The notes under the pieces: model-generated
What the model was told of the DNA's origin: nothing
What the model saw: the letters and a program-made list of their open reading frames with translations, nothing else
Databases searched by the model: none
Translations under genes and position numbers: made by a program
Assembly: GCF_013371465.1 (NCBI RefSeq)
Contig: NZ_JABWDU010000006.1
Coordinates: 1 to 64,000 of the forward strand
Length of the DNA: 64,000 nt
Origin: Ensifer oleiphilus
GTDB taxonomy: Bacteria; Pseudomonadota; Alphaproteobacteria; Rhizobiales; Rhizobiaceae
Reading direction: 5' to 3'
Shown: piece after piece, positions 48,918 through 58,574 of the stretch
Layout: each line of letters begins with the position of its first letter
Position numbering within the stretch: position 1 is the first letter of the stretch

Positions 48918-50099
48918 GTGATTGAATTCTCGCTCCTCTTTGCCCTGGGCTTCCTGACGGCGATCATCATCGGCCTTCTCGTTGCGCCGGCCATTCACCG
49001 CCGCATCGTGCGCTTTGCCGAGGACCGTTTGAAGGCCACCATGCCGCTCAGCCCTCAGGAAGTGCGTGCCCAGAAGGACGCCGCCCGCGCCACTTACGCC
49101 GCCGAGAACGCGCGCACGCTTCAGGCCCTGAAGCGTGAGCGCGATAAGGGCGTGTCGCTGATGCTCGGCAACGAGAAGACGCTGCAGGAAGCGCGACGCC
49201 TCGCCGGCGAGAATGCCGACCTGCATGCCCAGCTCGCCGACATGAACGTCGAGGCCGCCGACATGCGCTCGGCGATCCGCCAGTTCGAGCAGCGGCTGGA
49301 GCGCATGAAGGCCTCGCTCGAAACCGTCGAACGCGACAACGCCGCCAAGGCGCAGACGATCCAGGCGCTGACCAACCAACTGGCGCAGCATGCCGGCGAT
49401 ATCGACAACCTGCGCCTCGACCTTGCCGCTCGCGAAACCGAGGTCGAAAACCACAAGAGCCGGATTGCGACGCTGCGCGACGAGCGCGAGGCCCTGCGCT
49501 TGGACCTGAAGACCGAAAGCGCGCATGCCAAGGAAATGGAACTGCGCCTCGCCCGTGACGACAGCCGTCTTCAGCGGCTGGAGGACAAGCTTGCGCGGGA
49601 ACTGGCAGCAGGTGCCGATCGCGAAAGCGCGCTCGAACGGCGCGCCGATGAAATCGAACGATTGAAGACCAAGGTGAAAGACGTGAATCAGGACATGCGG
49701 GATGCGGCCAAGGCGCTGCGGGCGGCAGGCGTCGCCTTCCCGGCGCGCAGGGACCGTCGCGCGAGCGGCAACGAGCCATCGCAGAGCGTTGCGGCCCCCT
49801 CCACCCCCCTCAGCGGTCAGCCCGTCGTGCCACCCCTGGACATCACAGACCTTTCCGATGACCTCAAAAACCGCGCAACAGCCCTGTCGGAGCGGCTGAT
49901 CAATTCCAGAAGCTCGAACCATGACGACGCCTTGCGCGAGGAAGTGGCCGAAATCGCCGCCGGCATGGTGGCGCTGACCGCGACACGCGAAGGGGCTGCC
50001 TCACCGATCCCAGGCCTGCTCGCAGGCGAAGCACAGAGCGGTGCTGCAGGCCGCACGAGCCTGGCAAAGCGGGCAAAACAAATCCTGTCGAAAGAATAG
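48918..50099 (+). CDS. Membrane-anchored coiled-coil protein
   Basis: Protein of 393 residues. An N-terminal hydrophobic helix (SLLFALGFLTAIIIGLLVAP) anchors it; residues about 45-270 are predicted coiled coil rich in Ala, Glu, Arg and Leu heptads; a Pro/Ser-rich linker follows, and the C-terminus is helical (LAKRAKQILSKE). The start is a GTG without a strong ribosome binding site. Similar proteins are conserved in Rhizobiales with unknown function; a scaffold role in the envelope would suit the form. Confidence 0.7.
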   Translation: MIEFSLLFALGFLTAIIIGLLVAPAIHRRIVRFAEDRLKATMPLSPQEVRAQKDAARATYAAENARTLQALKRERDKGVSLMLGNEKTLQEARRLAGENADLHAQLADMNVEAADMRSAIRQFEQRLERMKASLETVERDNAAKAQTIQALTNQLAQHAGDIDNLRLDLAARETEVENHKSRIATLRDEREALRLDLKTESAHAKEMELRLARDDSRLQRLEDKLARELAAGADRESALERRADEIERLKTKVKDVNQDMRDAAKALRAAGVAFPARRDRRASGNEPSQSVAAPSTPLSGQPVVPPLDITDLSDDLKNRATALSERLINSRSSNHDDALREEVAEIAAGMVALTATREGAASPIPGLLAGEAQSGAAGRTSLAKRAKQILSKE

Positions 50100-50208
50100 A
50101 ACCTGTCGCGCAGGCGCGTTTGGCGGGTTCGCGCAACCTGCGCAAAGCCGGAAAGCCAGAGACGCAGCAGGCGAACGCCGGAAAGCGCGGTGCGTTTGCA
50201 CGCGCGGT

Positions 50209-51045
50209 TCAGATCCGGTCGTTGATCAAGGCGACCTGGTGCAGCGCGATGCCGGCCGCCATCGAGACATTGAGGCTGTCGAGCCCGGGCCTCTGGCGAA
50301 TGCGCGCGGTGCGGACCGATTCCAGGATGGCCGGCGGCAAACCCTCGCCTTCGGTTCCGACAAGCAAGGCGGTGCGCGCCGCCGGTGGTATTCCGCCGAT
50401 ATCGGTTTCGCCGGCCGGCGACAGGCCCCAGATCGCAAAGCCCTCGTGCTGCAGCCGTTCGATCAGCGACGCCGCCGATCCCTCGCGCGCAAACGGCACG
50501 GTCAGCACCGAGCCGACGGAAACGCGGATCGCCTTGCGATACATCGGATCGCAGCTCGTCTCGTCCATCAGCACCGCATCGACGCCGAAGGCGGCAGCAT
50601 TGCGAAACAGCGACCCCATATTGTCGTGATTGGAGATGCCGCAGGCGGCGAGCACAAGGCTTGAAGCGGGAAGCGAGGCGATGAGCGCGTCCCGGCCGGA
50701 CACGCCGTCCCGCCGTCCGAGCGCCAGCACGCCACGGTGCATGTTGAAGCCGGCAATGGCGTCGAAAACCGGTGCCGCCGCCACATAGACGGGCACCTCG
50801 GCGGGAAACTCCCGCACAATAGCCTCGACGCCGGCCACCCGGCTTTCGAGAAGCAGGATAGCCTCGGCCGCAAGCCCGCGGCCCGCGTGGTGCGCCGCCG
50901 CCAGCATGCGCAGCACGACCGTGCCTTCTGCGATGAAGCGCCCCTGCCGTCCCGTCAGGTCGCGCTCCTTGATCGACACGAACCCGGCGATACGCGGGTC
51001 CGCCGGATCGTCGATGCGGATCGGGGACAGGGCGCTCGCAGCCAT
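50209..51045 (-). CDS. TrmH/SpoU-family RNA 2'-O-methyltransferase
   Basis: SPOUT-fold methyltransferase of 278 residues. A substrate-binding N-terminal part (FIAEGTVVLRMLAAAHHAGR) is followed by the catalytic knot: SNHDNMGSLFRNAAAFGVDA, LLVGTEGEGLPPAIL and LNVSMAAGIALHQ. It would methylate a ribose in rRNA or tRNA; the target is uncertain. The start at 51045 matches the family; the frame is open to 51174 through the preceding gene. It begins 4 bases after that gene's stop. Confidence 0.9.
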   Translation of the reverse strand: MAASALSPIRIDDPADPRIAGFVSIKERDLTGRQGRFIAEGTVVLRMLAAAHHAGRGLAAEAILLLESRVAGVEAIVREFPAEVPVYVAAAPVFDAIAGFNMHRGVLALGRRDGVSGRDALIASLPASSLVLAACGISNHDNMGSLFRNAAAFGVDAVLMDETSCDPMYRKAIRVSVGSVLTVPFAREGSAASLIERLQHEGFAIWGLSPAGETDIGGIPPAARTALLVGTEGEGLPPAILESVRTARIRQRPGLDSLNVSMAAGIALHQVALINDRI

Positions 51046-51049
51046 GCCG

Positions 51050-51433
51050 TCAGTTGGTCCTGACGGTGATGTCGGCAACGATGCGGCCGGCCGTAATGTC
51101 GAAGACGATCGCACGCGGCTCGGCGCCAGGCAGATTGCCGTAGAAAAGCACCTGCGAGCCCGACAGCGCGACATTGGTCACCGTGAAGCCGGCCGGGAGG
51201 GCTGCGACAGCATTGACCGGTGCCTCACTCGGAACGGCGATGGCTGCCGATTGCGCCTGCGCCTTTTCGTCCGTGCGGGTCAGCTTGTAGACAATCGTGC
51301 CGAGGACAGCCATAAGCATGACCAACATCACGCCTGCCGAGACGAGCTGCAGCCGCACCATCTTGCGGCGAACATTCTCCATCGCCGGGTCTAGCGGCTT
51401 GTCTTCCTGGTCATCGGGCGCGGTCGCGGTCAT
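51050..51433 (-). CDS. Conserved small membrane protein (hypothetical)
   Basis: Protein of 127 residues: a charged N-terminus, one transmembrane helix at about residues 30-49 (LVSAGVMLVMLMAVLGTIVY), and a periplasmic part with strands (SQVLFYGNLPGAEPRAIVFD). No named family is recognised. It is probably co-transcribed with the methyltransferase gene and is divergent from rluD with only 29 bases between start codons. Confidence 0.65.
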   Translation of the reverse strand: MTATAPDDQEDKPLDPAMENVRRKMVRLQLVSAGVMLVMLMAVLGTIVYKLTRTDEKAQAQSAAIAVPSEAPVNAVAALPAGFTVTNVALSGSQVLFYGNLPGAEPRAIVFDITAGRIVADITVRTN

Positions 51434-51462
51434 GATTGGCCTTTTATCGGATTAAAAACGGA

Positions 51463-52491
51463 ATGAACGACCCCTTTAAACAAGCAGCAGCCAATAGGAA
51501 AGTCCTGACGGCGGGCGAGGACGCCGCAGGGCGGCTCGATTCCTTCCTGACCGAGGCGCTTTCGGGCGAGTTTTCGCGCAACCGGATCAAAAGCCTGATC
51601 GAACAGGGCGCCGTTTCGATCAACGGCAAGCCGGTGACCGAACCGAAGAAGAAGGTCCAGCCAGGCGACCGCTTCGAGATCGACCTGCCCGAACCCGAAG
51701 ATCCGGAGCCGAAGGGCGAGGACATTCCGCTCGACGTTCTCTACGAGGACGACGACCTTATTGTCCTTGTGAAGCCGGCCGGCCTCGTCGTTCATCCCGG
51801 CGCCGGCAATTGGACGGGTACGCTCGTCAATGCGCTGATCCACCATTGCGGCAACAGCCTTTCGGGCATCGGCGGCGTCAAGCGGCCCGGCATCGTGCAT
51901 CGGCTCGACAAGGAAACGAGTGGGGTCATGGTCGTCGCCAAGAACGACGCGGCACACCGCCACCTGTCGGATCAGTTTGCCGACCACGGCCGCACCGGTC
52001 CGCTCGAGCGCGCCTACCGCGCCGTCGTCTGGGGGCGCCCGCGCCAGCTGAAGGGGACGATCGACGCGCCGCTCGGCCGCGCCGGCGACCGCACCAAGCG
52101 CGCCGTGAAGCGCGAGGACAGCGACGACGCCCGCGAAGCGATCACCCATTACGAGGTTGTCGAGCGCTATCTGGAAAAGCCTGACGGCACCAGCCTCGCA
52201 TCTACAGTCGAATGCCACCTCGAAACCGGGCGCACCCACCAGATCCGGGTGCACATGGCCCATATCGGCCATCCGCTGATCGGCGATCCGGAATATGGCG
52301 CGGCGTTCCGCACCAAGGCCAATCTGCTGCCCGACGCGGCAAAGGCCGTGGTCAGCCAGTTCCACCGCCAGGCGCTGCATGCGTTCATGCTGCAGTTCGA
52401 ACATCCGGCAACCGGCGAGACCATGCACTTCGAAGCGCCGATGCCCGACGACATGGCGGCGCTGGTCGAGGCCCTGCAGGCCGCGACGTAA
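51463..52491 (+). CDS. rluD: 23S rRNA pseudouridine synthase RluD
   Basis: Protein of 342 residues: S4 domain (AGRLDSFLTEALSGEFSRNR) then the pseudouridine synthase domain with the catalytic Asp in HRLDKETSGVMVV. RluD modifies the helix 69 uridines of 23S rRNA. Length and order fit RluD better than RluC. The ATG at 51463 has only a CGGA-like site; the frame is open from a TTG at 51436. Confidence 0.88.
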   Translation: MNDPFKQAAANRKVLTAGEDAAGRLDSFLTEALSGEFSRNRIKSLIEQGAVSINGKPVTEPKKKVQPGDRFEIDLPEPEDPEPKGEDIPLDVLYEDDDLIVLVKPAGLVVHPGAGNWTGTLVNALIHHCGNSLSGIGGVKRPGIVHRLDKETSGVMVVAKNDAAHRHLSDQFADHGRTGPLERAYRAVVWGRPRQLKGTIDAPLGRAGDRTKRAVKREDSDDAREAITHYEVVERYLEKPDGTSLASTVECHLETGRTHQIRVHMAHIGHPLIGDPEYGAAFRTKANLLPDAAKAVVSQFHRQALHAFMLQFEHPATGETMHFEAPMPDDMAALVEALQAAT

Positions 52492-52591
52492 CGCAACCTC
52501 TTGAATTCGGAGTGCAGAATTCCGATGTTGGATGCGCCTCTATTCGTGATCTGTCTTGCCTCCGGCGTCACATCTAAGTGAAACCGGACTC

Positions 52592-52620
52592 CTTGAATCA
52601 TGCTTTTGCCGTACTTATTT
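52592..52620 (+). promoter_or_regulatory. Candidate rpoH promoter
   Basis: CTTGAA (52592-52597) is spaced 16 bases from CTTATTT (52614-52620), about 80 bases before the rpoH start. The pattern is near to heat-shock consensus CTTGAA-N-CCTATNT and also passes for a vegetative promoter. Confidence 0.35.
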
Positions 52621-52701
52621 CATAGCCTCGTGGGGTCTTAACGAAGACCCACATGCCCAGCCTGCCGCCCGGAGGCCGGAGACTATAAAGGGGGGTGCTT
52701 C

Positions 52702-53607
52702 ATGGCCCGAAACAATTTGCCGTCCATTGCCGCTGGTGAAGGCGGCCTCAATCGTTACCTCGACGAAATCCGTAAATTCCCGATGCTCGAGCCGCAGGAA
52801 GAGTACATGCTCGCCAAGCGGTATCAGGAGCACGACGACCGCAACGCCGCCCACAAGCTCGTCACCAGCCACCTGCGCCTCGTCGCCAAGATCGCGATGG
52901 GTTATCGCGGCTATGGCCTGCCGATCGGCGAAGTCGTGTCTGAAGGCAACGTCGGCCTGATGCAGGCCGTCAAGAAGTTCGAGCCCGATCGCGGCTTCCG
53001 TCTGGCGACCTACGCGATGTGGTGGATCAAGGCAGCCATCCAGGAATACATCCTGCGCTCCTGGTCGCTGGTCAAGATGGGCACGACTGCCAACCAGAAG
53101 CGGCTGTTCTTCAACCTGCGTCGCCTCAAGGGCAAGATCCAGGCGCTCGACGAAGGCGACCTGAAGCCGGAGCACGTCAAGGAAATCGCCACCACGCTGA
53201 AGGTCAGCGAGGAAGAGGTCATCTCGATGAACCGTCGCCTGTCCGGCGATGCGTCGCTTAACGCGCCGATCAAGGCGAGCGAAGGCGAATCCGGACAATG
53301 GCAGGATTGGCTCGTCGACGACCACGACAACCAGGAACAGATCCTGATCGAGCAGGACGAGCTCGACAGCCGCAAGGCTTTGCTCGCAAACGCCATGAAG
53401 GTTCTCAACGATCGTGAACGCCGCATCTTCGAGGCACGCCGCCTCACCGAAGATCCGCTGACGCTGGAAGACCTGTCGAGCGAGTTCGATATCAGCCGCG
53501 AACGCGTGCGTCAGATCGAAGTCAGGGCCTTCGAAAAGGTCCAGGACGCCGTCCGCAAGGCGGCGCTGGAACGTGCCCAGGCCCTGCGGGTCGTCGAAGG
53601 CGCATAA
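52702..53607 (+). CDS. rpoH: Heat-shock sigma factor RpoH
   Basis: Sigma-32-type factor of 301 residues that directs RNA polymerase to heat-shock promoters. Region 2 is clear (RYQEHDDRNAAHKLVTSHLR; RFRLATYAMWWIKAAIQEYI-like), the RpoH box is QKRLFFNLRR, and region 4.2 has ISRERVRQIEVRAFEKVQ. AAGGGGGG lies just before the ATG. Sinorhizobium has two rpoH genes; this position next to rluD fits the main one, rpoH1, by remembered gene order. Confidence 0.95.
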   Translation: MARNNLPSIAAGEGGLNRYLDEIRKFPMLEPQEEYMLAKRYQEHDDRNAAHKLVTSHLRLVAKIAMGYRGYGLPIGEVVSEGNVGLMQAVKKFEPDRGFRLATYAMWWIKAAIQEYILRSWSLVKMGTTANQKRLFFNLRRLKGKIQALDEGDLKPEHVKEIATTLKVSEEEVISMNRRLSGDASLNAPIKASEGESGQWQDWLVDDHDNQEQILIEQDELDSRKALLANAMKVLNDRERRIFEARRLTEDPLTLEDLSSEFDISRERVRQIEVRAFEKVQDAVRKAALERAQALRVVEGA

Positions 53608-53629
53608 TCAAGAACTGATGCAATCGAAA

Positions 53630-53666
53630 CAAAAAAACCCGGCGAAATTCTCGCCGGGTTTTTTTG
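53630..53666. terminator. Bidirectional terminator of rpoH and the 767-residue protein gene
   Basis: AAAAAAACCCGGCGA-AATTC-TCGCCGGGTTTTTTT forms a GC stem with long A and T flanks, so it ends transcription in both directions. Confidence 0.92.
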
Positions 53667-53693
53667 TTGTTTTCCAAGTCGACAGATCCGGGA

Positions 53694-55997
53694 CTATTGC
53701 CCCGTCGCCGCCGTACTGCCCGGCGATCCCCAGGCGCGCATGGCCTGGCTGAACGCTTCGTTGCCGCTCTGACCCTTTTCGAGCGTCAGCAGCGCGCGGC
53801 GGCCGTTGCGATAGGTCAAGGGGATGTCGATCCAGCCGCGGCTGCGCAGCAGCTCGGTGTTGCTGCCCACCACTTCGGGAAAATCGTTGAGCGCGATCAT
53901 GTGGAAGTCGTCGGTGATCTTGGCGGGCACGGCGATCAGCGCGTCACCACGATCCTGCTCCGTCCGCTTCATCGAAACGCGCTGCACGCCGTCGATGGCG
54001 CCGCCTTCGAAGTTCTGCGGAAGCGAGAAGACGAATTCGATCACGTGGCTCGCCGGCAGAGACGGATCCGCATTGCGCTTGATCGTCATCAGAGCCGTAA
54101 GCCCGCGGTCAGGCACCGTGATCTGGGCCTGAATTGCCGGCTCCGGCTTGGCATCACCACCCGGAGACTCCTCCTTGACCGACCATGCGACCGTTCCCGG
54201 GATCGCCGTCGGAGAGGATTGGCCGAGCCGCTCCTCATAGAGGAACATCTTTTCGCCGCTGGCGACGGCAACGTCCGGCTGAGCCGGCTGTGCGCCGGGT
54301 TGCTGGCCGGCCGCAGGCGTTCCGACTTCGGCACCTGGGGTGACGGCTGCATCTTCCTGCGGCCTTCCCGCCTCGGTCTGCGGTGCGACCGACTTGCCTT
54401 CCTGCGCAACGCTTTCACCGTTCACCACGGCCGGGCCCGCATCCGTCTCCGAGCCGTCGGCCAGCAGACGTTGGGTAAATTTCGTCGATGTGTTGGCAGG
54501 GACAGCCGTGTCATCGTGCGCGCCGGGCTGCTGTTGCGTGGTGGGCTCGTTGGTCTGCGCCGGGGGCGTGCTCTGGTCAACGGGCGTCTCGCCCGTGCCG
54601 GAAAAAGCCGACGTTACCGACGCCACCATGCCGGACATCCAGGCATTGCCCGCCTCCCGGTTCTGCCAGTAGGCAAATCCGCCACCACCGAGCAAGAGCA
54701 GCAAGCCGGCGGCAATCGCCACGCGCTTGACGCTGAAGCGCGAAGGCTTCGGCGTCGTACGGTACGACGTGGGTCGCGAAGGGGCAGCAGCCGGCATCTC
54801 GATGCCGCGATCGGTATCCCTGGCCGTTGCGGCTCCCGCTGCAGCACCTGCAGCAATGGTCGCACCGCCTTCCAGACCCAGAAGATCGTCAATATGATCC
54901 CAGGCAGTCCCAGCACGCTCCTGCTGGCTTGCGGGCTCGGTCGCGCTTGCGGCCGGCGCTGGCGTCGATTTTTCGACGGGCCACGACCAATCGGAGATTT
55001 CGGCGTCGCTGGCCTTCGGCGCAGGGCGCTCGGTAATCGAGGCAAAGGGGTCGTCGTCGTCGAACGACCACGACCGGCTGGCGTCCGCTTTCGCAGCCAC
55101 CGGTTCGATTTCTACAGGTTTTTCCTCGACGGGGTGCATGCCGAGCAGTTCCGGCGCGCCGGCGTCGTCGACCGCCTCGTGCGGCCCTGCATCCAGCGAA
55201 GCGGGCGCGGGAACCGGCTTTGTATCTTCCCAGTCGGGCAGTTCCCATTCCGAACGCGCCGGCATTTCCGCGGCAGGCTCGATAGCGGGCGGATCCCAGG
55301 TCGCTTCCTGAACCGGCTCCGCTTCAGGCTCGATTGCCGTTGCAGCGGGTGCGTGATCGTAGATCCCATCCGCGATCGGCTCGGCGCTCGCGACGATTTC
55401 CTCGTCATGCGGCAGCGCAGCGTCTGGCCGCTCATCCTCGACGGGAGGCTGCCAGGGCGCCTCTTCCGGTTCTTCGACCTGTTCGGCTGCGGTCTCGGCA
55501 TATTCTACCGGGGCTTCGACCGGCAAGGGCTCAGCGTAGATTTCCGGCGGTTCGTGAACCGCGACAGGCGCATCGGCGTAGACAGGCCCGGCATCGTCAA
55601 CGGCTTCGGCCGCCGGTTCCTCGGCAGCGGCCGTTATCGGTTCGTTCTGAACTTCGGGCGCGGGCTCGGCCGGCTCAACAGACGTCTCTACGATGTCGAC
55701 CGGTTCCGGCTCCGGCTCCGGCGCAACGGGCACAACCGCGTCGACGGCCTCGGCCTCCGGCTCGACCTCGTCGATCGCCGGGAGCGCTTCAGCATATTCG
55801 CTGTCGACCTCGACGATCGCGTTTTCGAGCTTCGCCAACTGGCGATTGATCATGTCGTCCGACGGACGGGGATTCATATTCTCGAGCTGGCGACGCACGG
55901 CGGCGCGCGCCTTCTCGTAGACCTTATCCCGCATTTCAGGTGTGTTTTCCGACAGGCCGTCAACGGTCCTGCGAATAACTGCAACAAAATCCGCCAT
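53694..55997 (-). CDS. Large anchored protein with acidic Pro-rich segment (hypothetical)
   Basis: Protein of 767 residues with four parts. Residues 1-70 are a conserved helical head (MADFVAVIRRTVDGLSENTP and QLENMNPRPSDDMINRQLAK). Residues about 70-400 are a low-complexity run rich in Glu, Pro, Ala and Val. A transmembrane helix follows at about 425-445 (VAIAAGLLLLLGGGGFAYW). The C-terminal 170 residues are a conserved periplasmic domain (VIEFVFSLPQNFEGGAIDGV, SRGWIDIPLTYRNGRRALLT). I recognise no named family. It lies 63 bases behind purA on the same strand. Confidence 0.7.
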   Translation of the reverse strand: MADFVAVIRRTVDGLSENTPEMRDKVYEKARAAVRRQLENMNPRPSDDMINRQLAKLENAIVEVDSEYAEALPAIDEVEPEAEAVDAVVPVAPEPEPEPVDIVETSVEPAEPAPEVQNEPITAAAEEPAAEAVDDAGPVYADAPVAVHEPPEIYAEPLPVEAPVEYAETAAEQVEEPEEAPWQPPVEDERPDAALPHDEEIVASAEPIADGIYDHAPAATAIEPEAEPVQEATWDPPAIEPAAEMPARSEWELPDWEDTKPVPAPASLDAGPHEAVDDAGAPELLGMHPVEEKPVEIEPVAAKADASRSWSFDDDDPFASITERPAPKASDAEISDWSWPVEKSTPAPAASATEPASQQERAGTAWDHIDDLLGLEGGATIAAGAAAGAATARDTDRGIEMPAAAPSRPTSYRTTPKPSRFSVKRVAIAAGLLLLLGGGGFAYWQNREAGNAWMSGMVASVTSAFSGTGETPVDQSTPPAQTNEPTTQQQPGAHDDTAVPANTSTKFTQRLLADGSETDAGPAVVNGESVAQEGKSVAPQTEAGRPQEDAAVTPGAEVGTPAAGQQPGAQPAQPDVAVASGEKMFLYEERLGQSSPTAIPGTVAWSVKEESPGGDAKPEPAIQAQITVPDRGLTALMTIKRNADPSLPASHVIEFVFSLPQNFEGGAIDGVQRVSMKRTEQDRGDALIAVPAKITDDFHMIALNDFPEVVGSNTELLRSRGWIDIPLTYRNGRRALLTLEKGQSGNEAFSQAMRAWGSPGSTAATGQ

Positions 55998-56060
55998 CAG
56001 AACTTTCTCATACGCTCAGGCACGTGTTTGCGATCACGACGCAATGTCAGTCCGCCGACA

Positions 56061-57359
<1,299 letters not shown>

Positions 57360-57566
57360 AATTCTCTTCCTGTTGACGCGCGCAGAGAGGACTGCGCTGT
57401 TCTCAAAACCCGCGCATCTATACTGTGTTGTCTGCGGGAAAGCGACCCCGTTATGACGGGCGTTCCGGCCTTTTTGCATGACAAACGCTGGATTTAGCGC
57501 CTATATCTGGGGTCTCTCCCGCCCTCGTGGCCATCGATCCCCGTCATTCCAGCAGGTTGCAGCATC

Positions 57567-58451
57567 GTGAATTCCAGGGCTTATTTCTATCTCTGCGTGA
57601 CCGCACTCTTCTGGGGCGGAAATTCCGTGGCCGGAAAAATGGCCGTCGGACATGTCAGCCCGATGATGCTCACGACCCTTCGCTGGGTATTTGCGCTTCT
57701 CATCATCCTGGTGCTGATGACACCGCAGATCCGCCGCGATTGGGACAAGATAAAGCAGCATTGGCTGCAGTTGCTGGCCTATGGCGTGATCGGCTTCACC
57801 ACCTTCAATGCCCTGCTCTACTCAGCGCTGAAGTATACGAGCGCGATCAACGCGGTCATCCTCCAGGCCGGCATCCCGATGCTGATCTTCCTGTTCAATT
57901 TCATGCTGTTTCGCACCCGCGCCTCGATCGCACAGGTGATCGGCTTCACCGTGACGCTGATCGGCGTGCTGATCACCGCCGCACACGGCGACATCGCCAG
58001 CCTGCTGCAACTGGAATTCAACTTCGGCGACGCCCTGATGATCGCCGCCTGCATCGTCTATGCCGCCTATACGGTGGCACTGCGCTGGAAGCCTGCCATG
58101 CATTGGCAAAGCTTCATCGCGGCCCCCGCCTTCGGCGCGCTGATCAGCGCCATTCCGCTGCTGTTCTGGGAAATCGGCAGCGGCACGGCGATCTTTCCCG
58201 ATATGACCGGCTGGATCATCGTCCTCTACGCCGCCATCTTCCCATCCTTGATGTCGCAAGTGCTCTATGTGCGCGGCGTCGAGATGATCGGCGCCAATCG
58301 GGCCGGCCTGTTCATCAATGCCATTCCCGTCTTCGGCACGTTGCTGTCGGTGATGTTGATCGGCGAGACGTTCCACACCTTCCATCTCATCGCCCTTCTG
58401 CTCGTGCTCGGCGGTATCGCCATTGCCGAAAAGGGGCGACCCAAGCACTGA
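57567..58451 (+). CDS. DMT-family (EamA) transporter
   Basis: Inner-membrane protein of 294 residues with two EamA repeats and about ten hydrophobic helices (FYLCVTALFWGGNSVAGKMA; VLYAAIFPSLMSQVLYVRGV). It starts at a GTG. Members export amino acids or other metabolites; the substrate is unknown. It has no His-rich tail, in contrast to the paralogue at 37631. It is divergent from purA. Confidence 0.85.
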   Translation: MNSRAYFYLCVTALFWGGNSVAGKMAVGHVSPMMLTTLRWVFALLIILVLMTPQIRRDWDKIKQHWLQLLAYGVIGFTTFNALLYSALKYTSAINAVILQAGIPMLIFLFNFMLFRTRASIAQVIGFTVTLIGVLITAAHGDIASLLQLEFNFGDALMIAACIVYAAYTVALRWKPAMHWQSFIAAPAFGALISAIPLLFWEIGSGTAIFPDMTGWIIVLYAAIFPSLMSQVLYVRGVEMIGANRAGLFINAIPVFGTLLSVMLIGETFHTFHLIALLLVLGGIAIAEKGRPKH

Positions 58452-58488
58452 CCCTGCGCGCCTGCGTAGCGAAGCCTCGCCAATGCAA

Positions 58489-58504
58489 TCCCTAGACCTA
58501 GGGA
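58489..58504. promoter_or_regulatory. Short palindrome before the chemoreceptor gene
   Basis: TCCCTAG-AC-CTAGGGA is a perfect 7-bp inverted repeat with a 2-base centre, between the DMT gene and the chemoreceptor. It may be an operator or a small terminator. Confidence 0.4.
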
Positions 58505-58510
58505 GGCACC

Positions 58511-58525
58511 TTAAGGCTTGGTTAG
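58511..58525. promoter_or_regulatory. Candidate CtrA site before the chemoreceptor gene
   Basis: TTAA-ggcttgg-TTAG is one base from the consensus TTAA-N7-TTAA and lies 50 bases before the likely start at 58575. CtrA controls motility and chemotaxis genes in several Alphaproteobacteria. Confidence 0.5.
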
Positions 58526-58574
58526 CAGATGAGTGTTTCTGTCCGACCCAGATTACATTCCTGGGGCTAAGGCA

